Part shown: piece after piece, positions 10,800 to 38,165 of the stretch | Numbering within the stretch: the first letter of the stretch is position 1 | How the letters are laid out: each line of letters begins with the position of its first letter | Source of the DNA: Larimichthys crocea | Taxonomy: Eukaryota > Chordata > Actinopteri > Sciaenidae | DNA length: 64,000 nucleotides | Assembly: GCF_000972845.2 (NCBI RefSeq) | Contig: NC_040027.1 | Coordinates: forward strand, 11,337,760-11,401,759 | Reading direction: 5' to 3' | The notes under the pieces: model-generated | The model's database searches: none | What the model was told of the DNA's origin: nothing | Seen by the model: only the letters and a program-made list of their open reading frames with translations | Program-made: the position numbers and the translations under genes

Positions 10800-13070
10800 A
10801 CAGTGATGTGCAATTCATGCTGTCCATTTCAGCACTCATCAACACTAAGCATACAGTACATGAATGTAATTTCTAGACTGTACTACCCCCAACTCCTGAA
10901 AGGCATACTATGCTTTTATGGGGTTAGGGTTATGGTTATTCATTCTAAATGTAACTTGCATCATCCTGTTGCTTTCTACACTAAAGTATAAAATCACTAT
11001 GTTTAATCATATATTTTGATGCTGTATTTTCGTTTTATATTTTACATCCTTGGCTTAAGACTAGAGTATCTAAATACATCTAATAGGTAACCCTGACAAA
11101 TCAATCAGCAGCTCTTTTATTACAACTCTATTACAGCAAATTATTTTCTTTTCTGAAGCAGAAAAGATCTAAAACAAAAATCACAATTATTCTCACACTG
11201 ATATATACTACATGCTGTCAGTGGTTATGTAAAACAAAGATAACACCAGGTTGTTCAAACAGCAAGACCAATGGCCACACTTGGCTTTGCCAGCAAATTG
11301 TTAAATGGTAAACCATCTGGTTCAACAGAGTTTGTGGTTCAACAACAACAGGTCCGTGTTCTGAGATTCAGTGCACGTCTCTCTCTCTCTCTCTCTCTTG
11401 TGCTAAAGGTCAGGTTAATGTGTTTTTTATCTGCACGGTGCAGTCATTCATGCAGCTGCTCTCTTAACCCGTGCCACAGTGAGTTTTCTCTTTTGCATCA
11501 CAACATGTTAGTGATTTGTAGGATTGCATGGGACATTTGGGAAAAGGGAAGTTAAATTTGGCTTTTAAGTGCACAGTTTCATGCACAGTGCAGAATCCGA
11601 ATTGTTTGGTATTTTAGAACTTGAAAAAAATCTAGGAAATAAACACAGTGACCAGATTCATGAGGGGTACCAGGTGGACTGAAGCCTGTTATGAACCTCA
11701 TGTCCTACAGTGACATCTCGTGGACACAGTGTCAACTTGATTAGTAAAATCAAAAAATAAGATAATTAGCCTACAGCATAGCTTAATGAGATGTCTCATC
11801 CTCACCTTCATCAGCATCATAATCACATGTAGATCCACACTAGAAATGATTCTGCAAATTACACAATTAGATCTTTATGGGGATTATTAAACTCAAACTT
11901 TATGTTTTTATGTAGCACCTTTCATGCAAACATGCAGCCTGCAATGTTTCAATCTGAGTAAAAAGCTAAAACAGAAATAGACAGCAATGAAAAGAATTTT
12001 GCAAACATGAGTAAATAAACAAAATGTAGCCATATGATGATAAGAACCTAACTAATAGTAAAAGTAAACCAAGTGCATATCCATAAAGTGCAACAATAAA
12101 AACAGTAGAATGTTAAGTGAATAAACACAGGGGATAAGAAGTATCAGAGAGGAGGGGTGAGCTTTAAAAGCTCAGCAGTAAATGATAAGGCACCCTAAAT
12201 AAAAGGTATGATAAAATAAAAAAATAAAAAAATAAAAAAATAGGCAACATCACACACACAGGGAACAACAAATCTCTAATCGTAAAAATGTGATAATGTC
12301 TGATATGTAACACTGAAGCTGAGGTCATCTCATTATCATTATCATTACTACTCTATTGTATCTTATAATTAAAGGTATCTCTGTGGTAATAATCTTATAT
12401 GATTATCATGCAGGCCACAGATCGCCTTTCAACACCAGTAAACAGGACAGTAAAGGTTAATATTATATGAAGTCTGAAATGAATCTTACTTTGTTTTACA
12501 GATTTAATGAAGTAGTTGAGTTTGATTTAAGTAGTCTGAAATGTTATAAATCTGCAGGTGTTATCCCAAACAGCCAGTATACCCGTACAATATTTGACAG
12601 ACCTTTGATCTTAATTACTTTTTACACGGACAAGACTTAAATGTACCTACAAGACACTTTAGATCAGTCTTCTGAAGATGAATCAGTGTATCTCACACAC
12701 ACGTTTTCTAATGACGTTCATTCTAATGGTCATAAAAATATTCAATAGCTCAGTAGATATGAGAATATCTGTTTTACATTAACATTTTATGACCATGGTT
12801 ATGTATATTGTTGGGTGCAATTGAAATACATTGTTTCTATATGTATACACATTAACTTACAATACTGATGAGTTATTGGAATCAAAGTAGGTCAGAGGTA
12901 CGGTATGGTCTGAGTAATCAACACTGAAAGTTGGCAACAGGTCAACAGTCCATAAATTGTGTCTTGCTGCAGATCAACTTTCTCTTTTTTTGTTTGTAGC
13001 TCCATGAATGTATTTTCTTCACATCATAAAAAACATTTTTCAGATTAATCTTCCTTCAGAGAGCTGAAAT
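10800..13070. other. Spacer between FMO copy 2 and the FMO remnant
   Basis: AT-rich, no gene seen. 11253-11812 repeats the 3' flank of FMO copy 1 (5222-5811), with a shortened (TC)n tract at about 11378-11398. Downstream are A-rich simple stretches (for example the AAAAATAA run at about 12218-12241). Confidence 0.6.
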
Positions 13071-13942
13071 ATGACGTATTGTGTGGCTGTAGTTCAGGTC
13101 TGGCCTATATCAAGTGCTGTCTGGATGAACGCAGCAAGGACATTGGTGGTCTGTGGAGGTTTAAGGTAGGTCACACTGGATGCAGGTTGGACTTAATCGC
13201 AAAAAATATATTTAGGCAGTTAGGATGAATATATTTTCACTTCCTGGATGTTCTTGCAGGAGAATCCAGAGCCAGCATCTATCACCCTGTCATCATCAAC
13301 ACCTCCAAGGAGATGATGTGTATTAGTGATTTTCCCATTCCTGGACACTTCCCCAACTCCATGCACATCATGGACTACTTTTAACTACTACTTTGAACAA
13401 CTTTCAGCTCTCCACGTACATACACTTCAATGTAAGGACACTTGACAAACTTCCTGAGAGTTTTATAACTCTTGCTAAGTTGCTGAGTTCAAGATGAATT
13501 CAGTGTATAGTCTGTATTAACACCTGATTATCTGTATTGGACTTCTCGACATATCCTCCAGTTTACTTAAGGACATATTGTCTGATTATGATAGCATAAT
13601 TAAAGTGTTGACCTTTGGCACAGTGTTAAGGTGCACTCAAACGATAGGCCTTGTCACACCTTGACATATTTATGGTTGTGGAATAATACTAAATATGTGG
13701 TGTAGCCATCCCATAAATAAAACAACATCACGTCATGCTGATTACCAGCGGTTCCCAACCTTTTCTGCCTTTCTTTTTTGGCACTGTGTCTGTTTTCAAC
13801 CCTTTGATAGGAGACAATAGCTAAAAACCTTTGATTCTGTCAGCTGCTGCTGTGGGCTTAGCTACACTAACAGGATCGACCCTCCAGCCTTACCCTACTG
13901 CACTGCTGAGCAAGATGAAAGTGTGCCTGCCTGCAGAGTGAT
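13071..13942 (+). pseudogene. FMO copy 3, decayed remnant
   Basis: Pieces of an FMO gene in the same order and strand as copies 1 and 2. The first coding exon remnant (13071-13165) lacks the glycine-rich FAD loop and has several deletions. The second exon remnant (13260-13431) is missing bases and has an in-frame stop ('ttttaactac'). At about 13785-13942 a piece like the intron after exon 5 is fused to 'aggagacaatagctaaaa' (like the end of the 73-bp exon), then to the final exon ('cagctgctgctgtgggctta' to 'tgcagagtgatgtgcaatt'). The middle exons are absent. It cannot encode a monooxygenase. It shows that the array once held at least one more unit. Confidence 0.85.
13751..13775. repeat. Possible hAT-like transposon end
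   Basis: 'agcggttcccaacctttt' resembles the terminal repeat of Charlie-type hAT elements. It is a short match, and no partner end was found. Confidence 0.3.
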
Positions 13943-14965
13943 GTGCAATTAATATTTAGTTCATATATAATACATGGCTGACTTGCTGGTAGGGGACCTG
14001 CTGCGTATACCAAAATAGATAGAAATATCGAAAGTAGAAATTCCTAATAAATTAATGCATAAAGAAGCAGCAGCATTTTTATATTCCTTTTATATTCCTT
14101 AATCATTTTTTTCACAGGCTTAAATGTAAAATATTTATCTGGAAAATATGGAGCCACTGCAGCTGTGCAATATTTTTGCTTATTTCTGTGTAAAATGTAA
14201 TTCCCTCAAGCACAGCACTTACAAATACACATTACTTTACACCTTTGGTTGTACATTACTCCAGCGCCAGGCTGCATAATGTACACTGGTCAATGGTGCC
14301 ACCTAATGGCAGCTTAGGAATCCAGCTGATGCTTGACCTGAAAAAAACTACACAAGACTATAAACTGTTTACTGCTTTGTGTCTCACTGCATCACACTGG
14401 GATCATGTGATTGAGGATCCCCCATTTGGGATCTCTGTGAATCTCATGTGGTCAGAGTCAGTGTGAGGTTTTTTTCTGTTTTTAAAGATGTTATGGTAAT
14501 AACTGTGTGGGTACGATTAATCTAAAGAATCAAGACATTGAATTAGAAATCAGTAATTCAGTGAATATGAAGCAGAAAAAGAGGGATTTTATATTTTTGA
14601 TGTAACTGACTGAAGTTAGGAGAGGTGACACAGGATAATCACACCTTCATCATTAGCTTTGAAACTAAGCACATATTTATTAAAGGCAGTTCATGATGGT
14701 TAAGGGAAATCCCATTTATTCTTCTTTATTTTTATGTATTTATTGCTTTAAATAAATATATATTTATATATATACTCGGCTTTTAATGTTGATTAGAAAC
14801 ATTTCCCCATATCTAAGCTGAGATCTAAAATTTAATTAATTGTTTACATCGTTATCTTTCAACACAGCTCACACACAGGTGCCCGTGCATCACGCACACA
14901 TGCTGCTCACCGCCGCTCGTGAACCACCGGTAGACCCCGGAAGAACAATCGTCCACGCGTGACTC

Positions 14966-15028
14966 GTTAACATTTGGGTTGCCAGTTTTATCATCGGTGT
15001 ATCTAAAATCTGGCAACCCAATGTTAAC
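14966..15028. repeat. Inverted repeat / hairpin
   Basis: The left arm 14966-14985 ('gttaacatttgggttgccag') is complementary to the right arm 15010-15028 ('ctggcaacccaatgttaac') except for one unpaired T. The loop is about 24 nt. It could be a miniature transposon end pair or a solo hairpin. The phrase 'atctggcaac' recurs at about 16580 beside the PRRC2C promoter. Confidence 0.75.
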
Positions 15029-15951
15029 TTCACCGTGATGTGACTGTAACAGGAGGGGTGTTTACGAGATAGAGATATTAAGAATATATGTTGTTAATTC
15101 AGCTGCAATGATCTATACAGTTAGACTAGACCTACATCACAGTGTTTTCTGATAATATAATGGATAATATGCACAGGAGTGTATTCACTTATATCAAATC
15201 ACCATGTCACTGCACTTCATGGGCTTCTCAGTTATTGTATGTTTTAATAGCCTGAATAGCCAATCCTTTGTTATTTTTTTTGCATTATCATCAGAAATGT
15301 AACAAATATATACATAAAGAAAAAATATTATTTTTGGCTTCATGTTGTTGAATATAGCTTATTATATGCTTCTCAGTTACTGTGTGTTTTATAGCCTGAA
15401 CAGAATACTGCTAATATATGGCTTGCCTTTTTTTGAATGTAACAGAATGTGCATATATAAAAAATATTTATGTTTTTGCTTTACAGTGCAGCAATATATG
15501 CTTATTTTCATAATTTGCTTATAAAATGTAGATCTATGTAGGCCGGAGTTTCAATGGCATTAAAGCCAACAGTAAGTGGTGTGTTGCTGCCTTGTTGTGA
15601 GAGCGGATCGAGTGGCTGACCTTCTAGTTATGAACAAGGTCCATGTGTATATTTTTAGAGGTGTTTTCCTCCTTAGAGCTGTCACCAAATGTTACCTCGT
15701 GCCTGTATGTCGTGGAAATGGTGGTTCTGTGTTGTTACTTGTTACCTGGCTCCAAACTCACATCTATATCTGTCTTCACGTCGACTTTGTATGTATCGCC
15801 TCAGATGATTTAGTAGTATTTTGAATACATAAAAACACAATAGAATAAAAATACTGAGGTAGAAAAAAAAACACACGGAATTGGACAAAGGACACTTAAA
15901 AAAAACCAGATAAATGGGTAGATAATGGCAGTGGCAAAGTGATGGTAATAT

Positions 15952-16005
15952 TAGATAGATAGATAGATAGATGGACGGACGGACGGACGGACGGACGGAC
16001 GGACG

Positions 16006-16053
<48 letters not shown>

Positions 16054-16055
16054 GC

Positions 16056-16088
<33 letters not shown>

Positions 16089-16107
16089 GATAGATATGAT
16101 AGATAGG
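15952..16107. repeat. Compound GATA / GGAC / AGAC tetranucleotide array
   Basis: GATA repeats, then pure GGAC repeats (about 15972-16012), then AGAC repeats (about 16013-16052), then GATA again. The blocks differ by single substitutions, as expected when point changes in a GATA array are spread by slippage. Confidence 0.95.
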
Positions 16108-16559
16108 GCAATTACAGTGCAGCAGCATTACACACAGTGACGTATAGACAACAACTTAGAATACAATATAAAGAACAAACTATAGTAATAAAATATCAAA
16201 ATAGGCAATAGTAAATAAATATTTGTACAAAAGTATTAACAGCAAATGGCAGTATTGATTTAGTGCAATATTGTTATATATATAATATATGTTAGTGTTA
16301 ATAAATGTATATAATAACAATAACAGCATATATAAATAATAAACTACTACTACTACTCCTACTACTCCTACTACTATCTCACTAATAATATAATAATAAT
16401 AACAATAATAATAATAATAATATACAGTGCAGAATATATTCTTATTTATTATAATTTGTTTATAAGATACAGATCTGAAGCTGATCGAGGTGTCTGACCT
16501 TCTCTGAGCGGGTGATGCTGCTGGTGACTGAGCACCTGTAAAAGGGGGATAGTCTGTGA

Positions 16560-16986
16560 GAGGGGGATGAGAGACGATAAATCTGGCAACTCCAGTCTGC
16601 CATCTTTGATTGTGCGACAGGGCCGCGGCGCGAGCGGGGCCTCACTCCACCACAGAAAAACGGACCGTGCGCGAGATAACGGCAGTGAACCACGGGACCG
16701 ACCGAGCACCGGCTCCCGCAGTAACCGGCCTGAACAGACGACAGCCAGACCGTGTGGCTTACGGAGAAAAAACCCGGGCGGAGAAGACGTTAAACGGTCA
16801 GCCGCGTGCACGCGGAGAGCGGTTTGTTGGCAGCCAACGGCCGAAACAGCTAACCGTCGTTAGCTTTTGTAATCCGCCGGCCAGACGCACAAACCGGGCC
16901 GAACCCGGGGTCCAAGTCGGGCTACACACACACACACACACAACAAGAACAGCCGAAAGGACAAAAGAAGGCACCGGCGGTGGCAG
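16560..16986 (+). promoter_or_regulatory. prrc2c: PRRC2C CpG-rich promoter and non-coding first exon
   Basis: An abrupt CpG-rich stretch ('gggccgcggcgcgagcgggg', 'aacccgggcggagaa') stands in AT-rich surroundings. It ends in a plausible donor (ggcag then GTGGGT at 16987). A reverse YY1-like motif, GCCATCTTTG, lies at 16599-16608. It sits 5 kb upstream of the first coding exon of PRRC2C, which itself begins with 55 bp of 5' UTR after an acceptor, so an upstream non-coding exon is required. Exact start site and exon limits are inferred. Confidence 0.7.
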
Positions 16987-17584
16987 GTGGGTTGAACTTT
17001 TTATTTATTTATTTATTTTTGTAAAGTTGTAGTCGCTGCTCACACAACGCTAGCTTTGGTGTTAGCATGCTTTTGGATGTGATGGCGACTAAGTGAAACG
17101 AAACTGAGCTAAGCGGCCTGCTCTCTGAAAACAACACGCTTTATTTTAAATGCACATCCGTGCTGCTGGTGGACGTTTTGTGTCTTAAACTTTTGCGGCT
17201 GTGTGGATGTTATTTGAGCCCGGTGGTGGTGGTGGTTGGAGTTCCGGGCGGAGAGGGCCTCTACTCCCTGCCGGTAAGAGGCAACCCAGCCCACCAGTAG
17301 TTTGATTCATGAAGGATGGCCTGCATGCTCGTCAGTGGCAGTGATTTACACAAATAATACGATGATCAACTCATCTGAACTTCTGCTGATGTGTTATAAT
17401 TTCTTCTCATCATTCAGAATGTGTACAAGACTTAGCTCTCTTTGCCTGTAGTTCCCCCAAATGTGCTCATGAAGAAGCACATTTTTATTGTGTGAGTGTG
17501 TGTGCTCTCACCATTAAATGCTAGCACCATGCTGTCTCTATGTGTATAGAGGCTCAAGTCCAGTATGGACCAAAAATATATAAA

Positions 17585-17740
17585 GATGGACTGGTAGCCG
17601 GAGAGGTGCCAGCTCACCTCCTCCTGCCCTTGAGCAAGGCACTGAACCCCCCCCCAACCCGTCGCAGGGTGCTCCTCAGGGGGGGCTGCCCATCACTCCA
17701 CCATCTCTCTCCACATTGACAAAAGAATTGAGGGATTAAT
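17585..17740 (-). repeat. Fish dispersed repeat (same family as 58391-58685)
   Basis: 'ggagaggtgccagctcacct' and 'ttgagcaaggcactgaaccc' on the + strand match, in reverse complement, the 'gccttgctcaagggtgcctc...gaactggcacctctccag' part of the repeat at 58391-58685. It lies in PRRC2C intron 1 (16987-22009). The rest of that intron shows only scattered simple sequence. Confidence 0.6.
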
Positions 17741-20700
17741 AAATAAAAGTATCTCTTCTCATGACTACAGATGGGTGTGCATCTGGCTAGTTTTAAGGCC
17801 GGCCCATTCATTGTATTGATTGAAGTAGTACTTGTATTGATTAAACCAGTCAATGATCCGAGATCTGCTGCTGAAGATAAGGGAGGATGTTTGGGACGGC
17901 TCGCTGATTTATTTATTTATTTTTTTTTAAAAATTTTTAAAGTTAAAAGGAGATGCATTGCGATCCAGTTTGCATAACACAGCATGAGTTAATCCTCTAA
18001 AGTGTTCCCATGTGTACATTCATCTCAAACTGGCATCTGCAGGAACAAATGTCTCATTTGTGAATTACACCCATGTGTCTAATGAATGAAAACATAGCCA
18101 CCCTCCATTTGCTTGTTGGTGTGCTTGATGAAATTACCAATAACTCCCATGGGAGACCATCTCGCTGGTATTTGCCGAACCACAATAATCTTAAGTGGCG
18201 TCCAATCCTTCCAAACCTTTCTAAACAAGCAAGCAATGGTACCCATGTTAGAAGATGCAGTGAAGATTAGTTGGTGGGTGCTCAGTGTGTGGTAAGTGGT
18301 GGATACAATGTTACACGTTAGGCATTGTAGTGGAGACATAACGCAAACCAACGGGGACAATGAAATACAAGCCCGTTCTTTCAGCAGCCATCATTTAGGC
18401 CATCTACATTAGACAGGTAAGTCATCTGAGCTGACCCGCAGGTTGAACCTGGAAGTAGATCTACAATCCAAAAGAGAGTCATAATGTTCTACTGGGCCAC
18501 AAACATTGTTTTTCCCACTCTGGGGCTTTTGTGTTTCACTGATGCTAAGTGTCTGTTTTTAGGCAACAGCCATTCCACCATTAAAGTGAACAATACAACA
18601 CAGCGAGCCGTTAAGTGGGAAGCTTGATTTCCTCCTGCCAAGTATCACCACCCAGACAGGAAAGTAATTTTACCAGCCGTATGTTTGACGGATGGAAGAT
18701 GCCAGCTGTATTCATTTCAACATCAAATCCAAAAATCTGCGAGGAACACATGCACGTTCGCACACAAATAAACTAGTTCTTGTCTGGCAGAGACACCAAT
18801 CTGTAGGTGTTTTGTGAGCATTACAAAAGAGAGGAAATTGGCTTACCTTGATGGATGAGCTGTGGTGCAGGTAGTTGCCGGAGTGCAGGGTCACGCCGGA
18901 GGTCAGGTTGAGCTGATTGAGGCTGGGGAGCAGGGATGCTTTTGTAGGCTCGGGGTCAAATCTTGGGTCTTTTTTTTTTCCTGCAGTCTCTTGATACAAC
19001 CATTTGAACACATTTCAAAAGGAGAGTGCATGATCTCTCCCCTTTACCCTCAGTCAATGCAAGTTGATTATTTAGCAGATGGTGCTCACTTAAGAGGAAG
19101 TGAACAGGGATTGTGTTCTGATTTGACCCCTTCTGTGTGGTGGGCTCGCCCCCAGGTGACTTTGTTTCTCCTGTGGCACTGAACAGGTAACATAATTTGT
19201 GGTCTAAGCACAGAGGAAGCAGAACTGTTTGTATCTTATCAGTGTTATTTCTTCCTGTTTGTTCCTCCCATCCTGTATCCCATATCTCTTTTGATTTTTA
19301 GAATTTATCCACACTCCTGTTTTGCACACACTTGACCCAAATCCCCGTGCCCGTCATCCGCTACGTGCTCTTTAAGATGACCTTTCACAAGAAGAGAATC
19401 GTGGCCATCTCTCAGTGGGGCTTTTCCTGATAAATGATCTGATTCAGCTTCAGTCTTGACGCAGTTCGAAACCCTCTGATTTGGATTAGGCATGTTCGAT
19501 ATAATTGATGTGTGTTCTGTGGCATGTGGGAGTCCCAGACAAACACCCTCACACCCAACAGCCAAGAGAGGGTTAAGCTCTTCTACTACTTTGCTAGACC
19601 CGCTGCAGTGATGCAATTTACAGAGTACTTTTAAAATTAAGTGTTGCTGCTACATTCAGATCGTTTTGCTTCTCCCCTCCTGTCAAGCATCACGACTGCA
19701 CATGAGCAAATTATACTAGAAACACTGATTTTATAATGATGATTAATGCAACTGTTTCACTACACATAAATGTGTTCAAGGGACTCTGAAGCGCACACAT
19801 TTGCGACAGCACTTTGATAGATGGTGGCCTGCTGCTGGTGTTTTGTCATGACTCGTGGTGTGTTGGCCTAAAAGACCGTGATGACACCGGTGAAAACACT
19901 AATTATGTGGTGTTATCTCTTCAAATTTGTCTCGTCTGTGCCAAGCTTTCATGTCTGGTGGTGTTGTTGTTTCTGGAAGAACCATTTTCAGATAGCTGGA
20001 GAGCGTCTGTGCACATACTTTAGGCCCAAATACTCAGTGTCACCATTCCTCAGCCCTTAGTGATCAGCAACCGCAAGCAGGACGAGAAAATTGTAGACTG
20101 TTTTACATCCTGCATACGTTGTTCCATATTTGAACAGGCGCACATAGCTGTGTGTTGTTGTTTTTGGACACTGCAGACACCTGCAGCACAGCACAGAAAC
20201 ACACAGAGACGTACCAAGGATCTGAAGCAGACGAGTATAGATTCAGGCTCTAATTAAATTGTGCATGCCGATCTGAATCATCTCTTGATACTGGTGGCCC
20301 CACAATACATAATCTTCATGTAAGCATCATGTGAGGAGACTCATAATCCCACAGCACATACATCATAAGTATACGACTTGAATAATTTTTATATTTACGA
20401 GTACTAAGGAGCTCTACAGTTATTAGCTTTGCATTTAAAGGAAAAATGAACTTGCCACCTGGGTTTTATTGAAATGTGCTCTCGTTGTATTTGACTTTAT
20501 TTTACAGAATAAGTCGCAGGTTGTTTTTCCTTTAAGTGGATGTTCCTTTGCAAAGTGTTCCAGGGCTAAGTTGCAGATAGAGACTGAGCTCATCAGAGCT
20601 GTCAGCTCCCCCCAACACACACTCAGACACTGTTCCACCACGGCTCCATTAATAATAAATGACCTCTGTGTGACTTAGGAAAGACACTGCAGCCCAAAAC

Positions 20701-22048
20701 ATGCTGTCTCTCTGTCCATGGTACTGCTCACTCAATTTACTTTCTGCCTCGTTTCTCGCTGCGCATCAAAGTATCCTAAATCCTGCTCCGTTTGCCTTTG
20801 GCACCCCACCACCACCACCCGTCAGTACGCCTGCTGCTTTCTTATATTGTCTCCATACTGCATACAAATTAAATATTTTTTTTGCCACTGGTAGACATAT
20901 CCGATAGTGTTTCTTTTGCCCACACATCACTATCCTCCTCTTGATTCTTTCCCTAACACACACGAGGAGACAACTCATTAATTTAAACATCTGGCTGAGT
21001 TTTAACAAAGCTTAATGGGGTATTTTTGACAGCTGGTTTACCTGGAGTCAAACTAAGGTCAGCAAAAAGTCCGCTTTCATGTAGCCAGCAAAAGAAAAAC
21101 TTGGGAGCAGCCCTCAACCTGTCCAAATCCTTTTTCTTTTTAGCAGGTTTGTGGCAAACATTCTGCATTAGATTGATGTCGGGAGCTTCACGGTTGAAAT
21201 TTAGGGGGTGCTCCAATCCACTAGATCAGTGCTGCGCTGACCTTATTAGGTGGATCGGATGTTGGCCAGACACAATTTAATGCATTTTTAAAAATTATTT
21301 ATAGTTTTGTCAACGTCATTATTAAATTCTATTCTCTTGTCAGTTACATCCAACAGGCCAGTGACTCAGTTTTTCCCTGGCCGGCAGTTGCCTTGAATAA
21401 AAATAATAGTGCGATTTTAAATTTGGGGAAAAGAGAGCGCTGGTATCTGCAGGATACCCTGAGATCAGTATTTGAACTGGTATCAGGAGAGGGGAAAAAG
21501 TGTGATCAAAGGGTGGCCTGGTGGTTGAGATTAAGATGTCAACCATGAGCTGCAACTGCAACATCCTAGTTTGCATCTGGTGGGGGGATATTTGTTGCAC
21601 ATCTCTCTCTCTCTCCTGTAATTTCTCTGCCGTTTACTGTCCAATATTGTTCCTATTGTGCCCCTCAATCCATCATTGCATCTAATCGATTAACATTTGA
21701 TTAGTGTGGGTCTACTTCCTGTATATCATTTGCACACAAATCACTTTGAGGTGACATTTTTTCATCTCATGAAAAGTTGAAGCATCATCTTTATGTTATA
21801 TCTACATCCTTAGCTTGCAACTTGCCTGAACTCCATGGCGTGCTCCAGCACTAATGAGATGCTGCACTTAACATAGTATATCTCCTAGTTAAGTTTTTCT
21901 TCCTAAAGCGATTGCAGGGCAGCTTCATTTGTTGGTCAACATCAAAGAAGGTTCAGAGATCTGTTGTAGAGCCCAACGTCTAACTTATGCACCTTTTCTT
22001 TCTCTATAGGAGGCTGGTTCTGAGGGCGAGGCCAAAGGACCAGACTCA

Positions 22049-36388
<14,340 letters not shown>

Positions 36389-38165
36389 AGAGCTGCCAAC
36401 CCTCTTCGGACGACGATATGCATGGATGGAAGAGAGAGAGAATCGAGCCACATTCACTCAGTCACCACCTCATATCAGCCCTGGGGGGGGGACAGCGTGG
36501 GGGAGGAGGAGGAGTTGAGATCCAGATGGTAGTGGTTCCTGAGAGTAGGCATCGTCCTGCATATACATAATCCTCTTCCTCTCTTCTTTCTTCCCCTGTC
36601 TTGTCCCGCTGTAGGTGGCGGCGTTTGAGTTGGATTCTTCCATCGTGTTTAGATGCCGATTTAAAATGGCTGCACAAGTTGTTCCATAGAAATCTACAGT
36701 GACGGTAGATAAGAGGCGAGTTCGAGGAAGAAAATTTAAAAAACGAGATTTGCTGCTGAGTTTGCCTTTTTTTTTTTTTAATGGCTCTTGATTTGTTTCT
36801 TTATTTTATTTCTTTTTCCCAGATAGGATCACGCATATTATAGGAGAAACCTGTTTTTGTTAACGAAAAGAATGAATCAGTTTTTTTGTTTTTGTAGTCG
36901 AAACAATCTTGTTAAGGAGACGTCATTTAGTGAAGCACACTTTTCGTTGCCCAAATCTCCCGTCGTAACTAATCCAGAGAATCGTGCTCGTGGAAACGCA
37001 CCACGCGAGCGCACACACACGCTCACTCAACGGTTTCAACCACGGTTACCGCACAGAGACATGAAATCAGAAAATCTTTCGTCATTTTGTTTGTTTTTTT
37101 TGGGAGTTTTGTTTTTACCAGAATGGAAATGTGAAAATTGCAGCAGTTAATTGAATTTAATGATTGATTTATTGATTAGTCTGCCTGTGAGCCTGTGCTC
37201 CTGCCTTCTGCTCTCATCTCCTTGCCTGAGAATTATTGATGTGTCGGGGGTGTGTGTGTGTCAGGTGTGTGTTTGTGGTATAAACGGGGGGGAAAGCTCG
37301 TAGCTGGACTCTCTTGTATATTTAGCCAAAGGTTAAAGCAGCGCAGAGATGATGTCACAGCCTTTTTTTAGGATTGCTGTTGCCGTGGCAGCAGAGTTTT
37401 GAGTGGACTTAAAAGGATTACATGGGATGATGTATGATCACTACTTTACAGCTGTTCAAGTTTTAGGGGCTACTGTCACACACCCTTTCACTGCTTTCAC
37501 ACCCATCCTTGCTGTCACACCAACACATACCAATACACACTTCACTGTAAAGCACCCAGACCTGCTGCTATTGACTGATTTCAGTGCCCTTAGCTAGAGT
37601 ATAGCAGGATAGGGCTGTTTAGACGAATAGAAAACGGCGAGGAGTTGATTTGTTGAAACAGTAGAAAACTTTGAGCGTGTCCTGTTCTTGTTCCCCCCCC
37701 CTCGTCGTGAGGGTTGATGAGGAAAAAAAGATGAAATGCGAAGCCTCAAGTTCTGAAGAGTTTGGGCAGAAGGACACTTATTGTTTTGTTGTCTTTACTG
37801 ATGAGAGCAATCAGTGCTGTTTTCTGTCTCTGCCTCACCTCCGCTGGCTGTCCCACCCACAATGCTTTCATCTTGGGGTTGTGGTGACAAGGGTCCTTCA
37901 GATATGTACAGTAGTATGCACCCTGAGGTGGGGAGGGTGTCCTCCTCACCTCAAACCCTAGCTGGGGGAAGAGTCCTTGCTTTGGAGGATGGATGAGGGA
38001 GGGAGGGTTAATGATTTTTTTTTTTCTTTTGTTTTTTTTTCTTTTGTTTTTTTGTTGAACTTGTACAGGGGTTTCATCGCTGTATTAAAATATGTACGGT
38101 CTTATTTACATTCTCTCGGTTTGGTTACAGAAACTAATAAAAATAATATACTGTTGAGATGTTTT
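36389..38165 (+). other. prrc2c: PRRC2C 3' UTR with poly(A) signal
   Basis: Non-coding sequence follows the stop. It contains T-rich runs and a terminal AATAAA at 38136-38141 after 'gtattaaaatatgtacggtc'. Cleavage shortly after, at about 38155-38165, is inferred. Its 1.8-kb length is ordinary for a housekeeping vertebrate transcript. Confidence 0.7.

Larger units (their letters stand above)
13943..16559. other. Intergenic spacer FMO array to PRRC2C
   Basis: AT-rich with no supported gene. It contains a hairpin (14966-15028), a diverged roughly 144-bp tandem repeat (phrase 'cttctcagtta...tagcctga' at about 15225 and again at about 15369), a compound tetranucleotide array (15952-16107) and trinucleotide runs (16340-16420). 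Parts of 15480-15640 reappear in altered form at 16425-16520 ('gatctg/gatcta', 'gatcgagtggctgacctt' against 'gatcgaggtgtctgacctt'). Confidence 0.6.

Noticed and set aside
14245..14466. Open frame of 73 codons in the spacer after the FMO remnant
   Set aside because: There is no recognisable domain, no splice signals and no similar frame elsewhere, in AT-rich sequence where such frames arise by chance.
14880..14950. Possible tRNA-like GC-rich stretch
   Set aside because: No A or B box and no cloverleaf pairing could be found.
15742..16128. Long reverse-strand frame through the tetranucleotide array
   Set aside because: It is translated simple repeat (Leu/Ser/Val and Arg/Pro/Ser runs); microsatellites lack stops in some frames.
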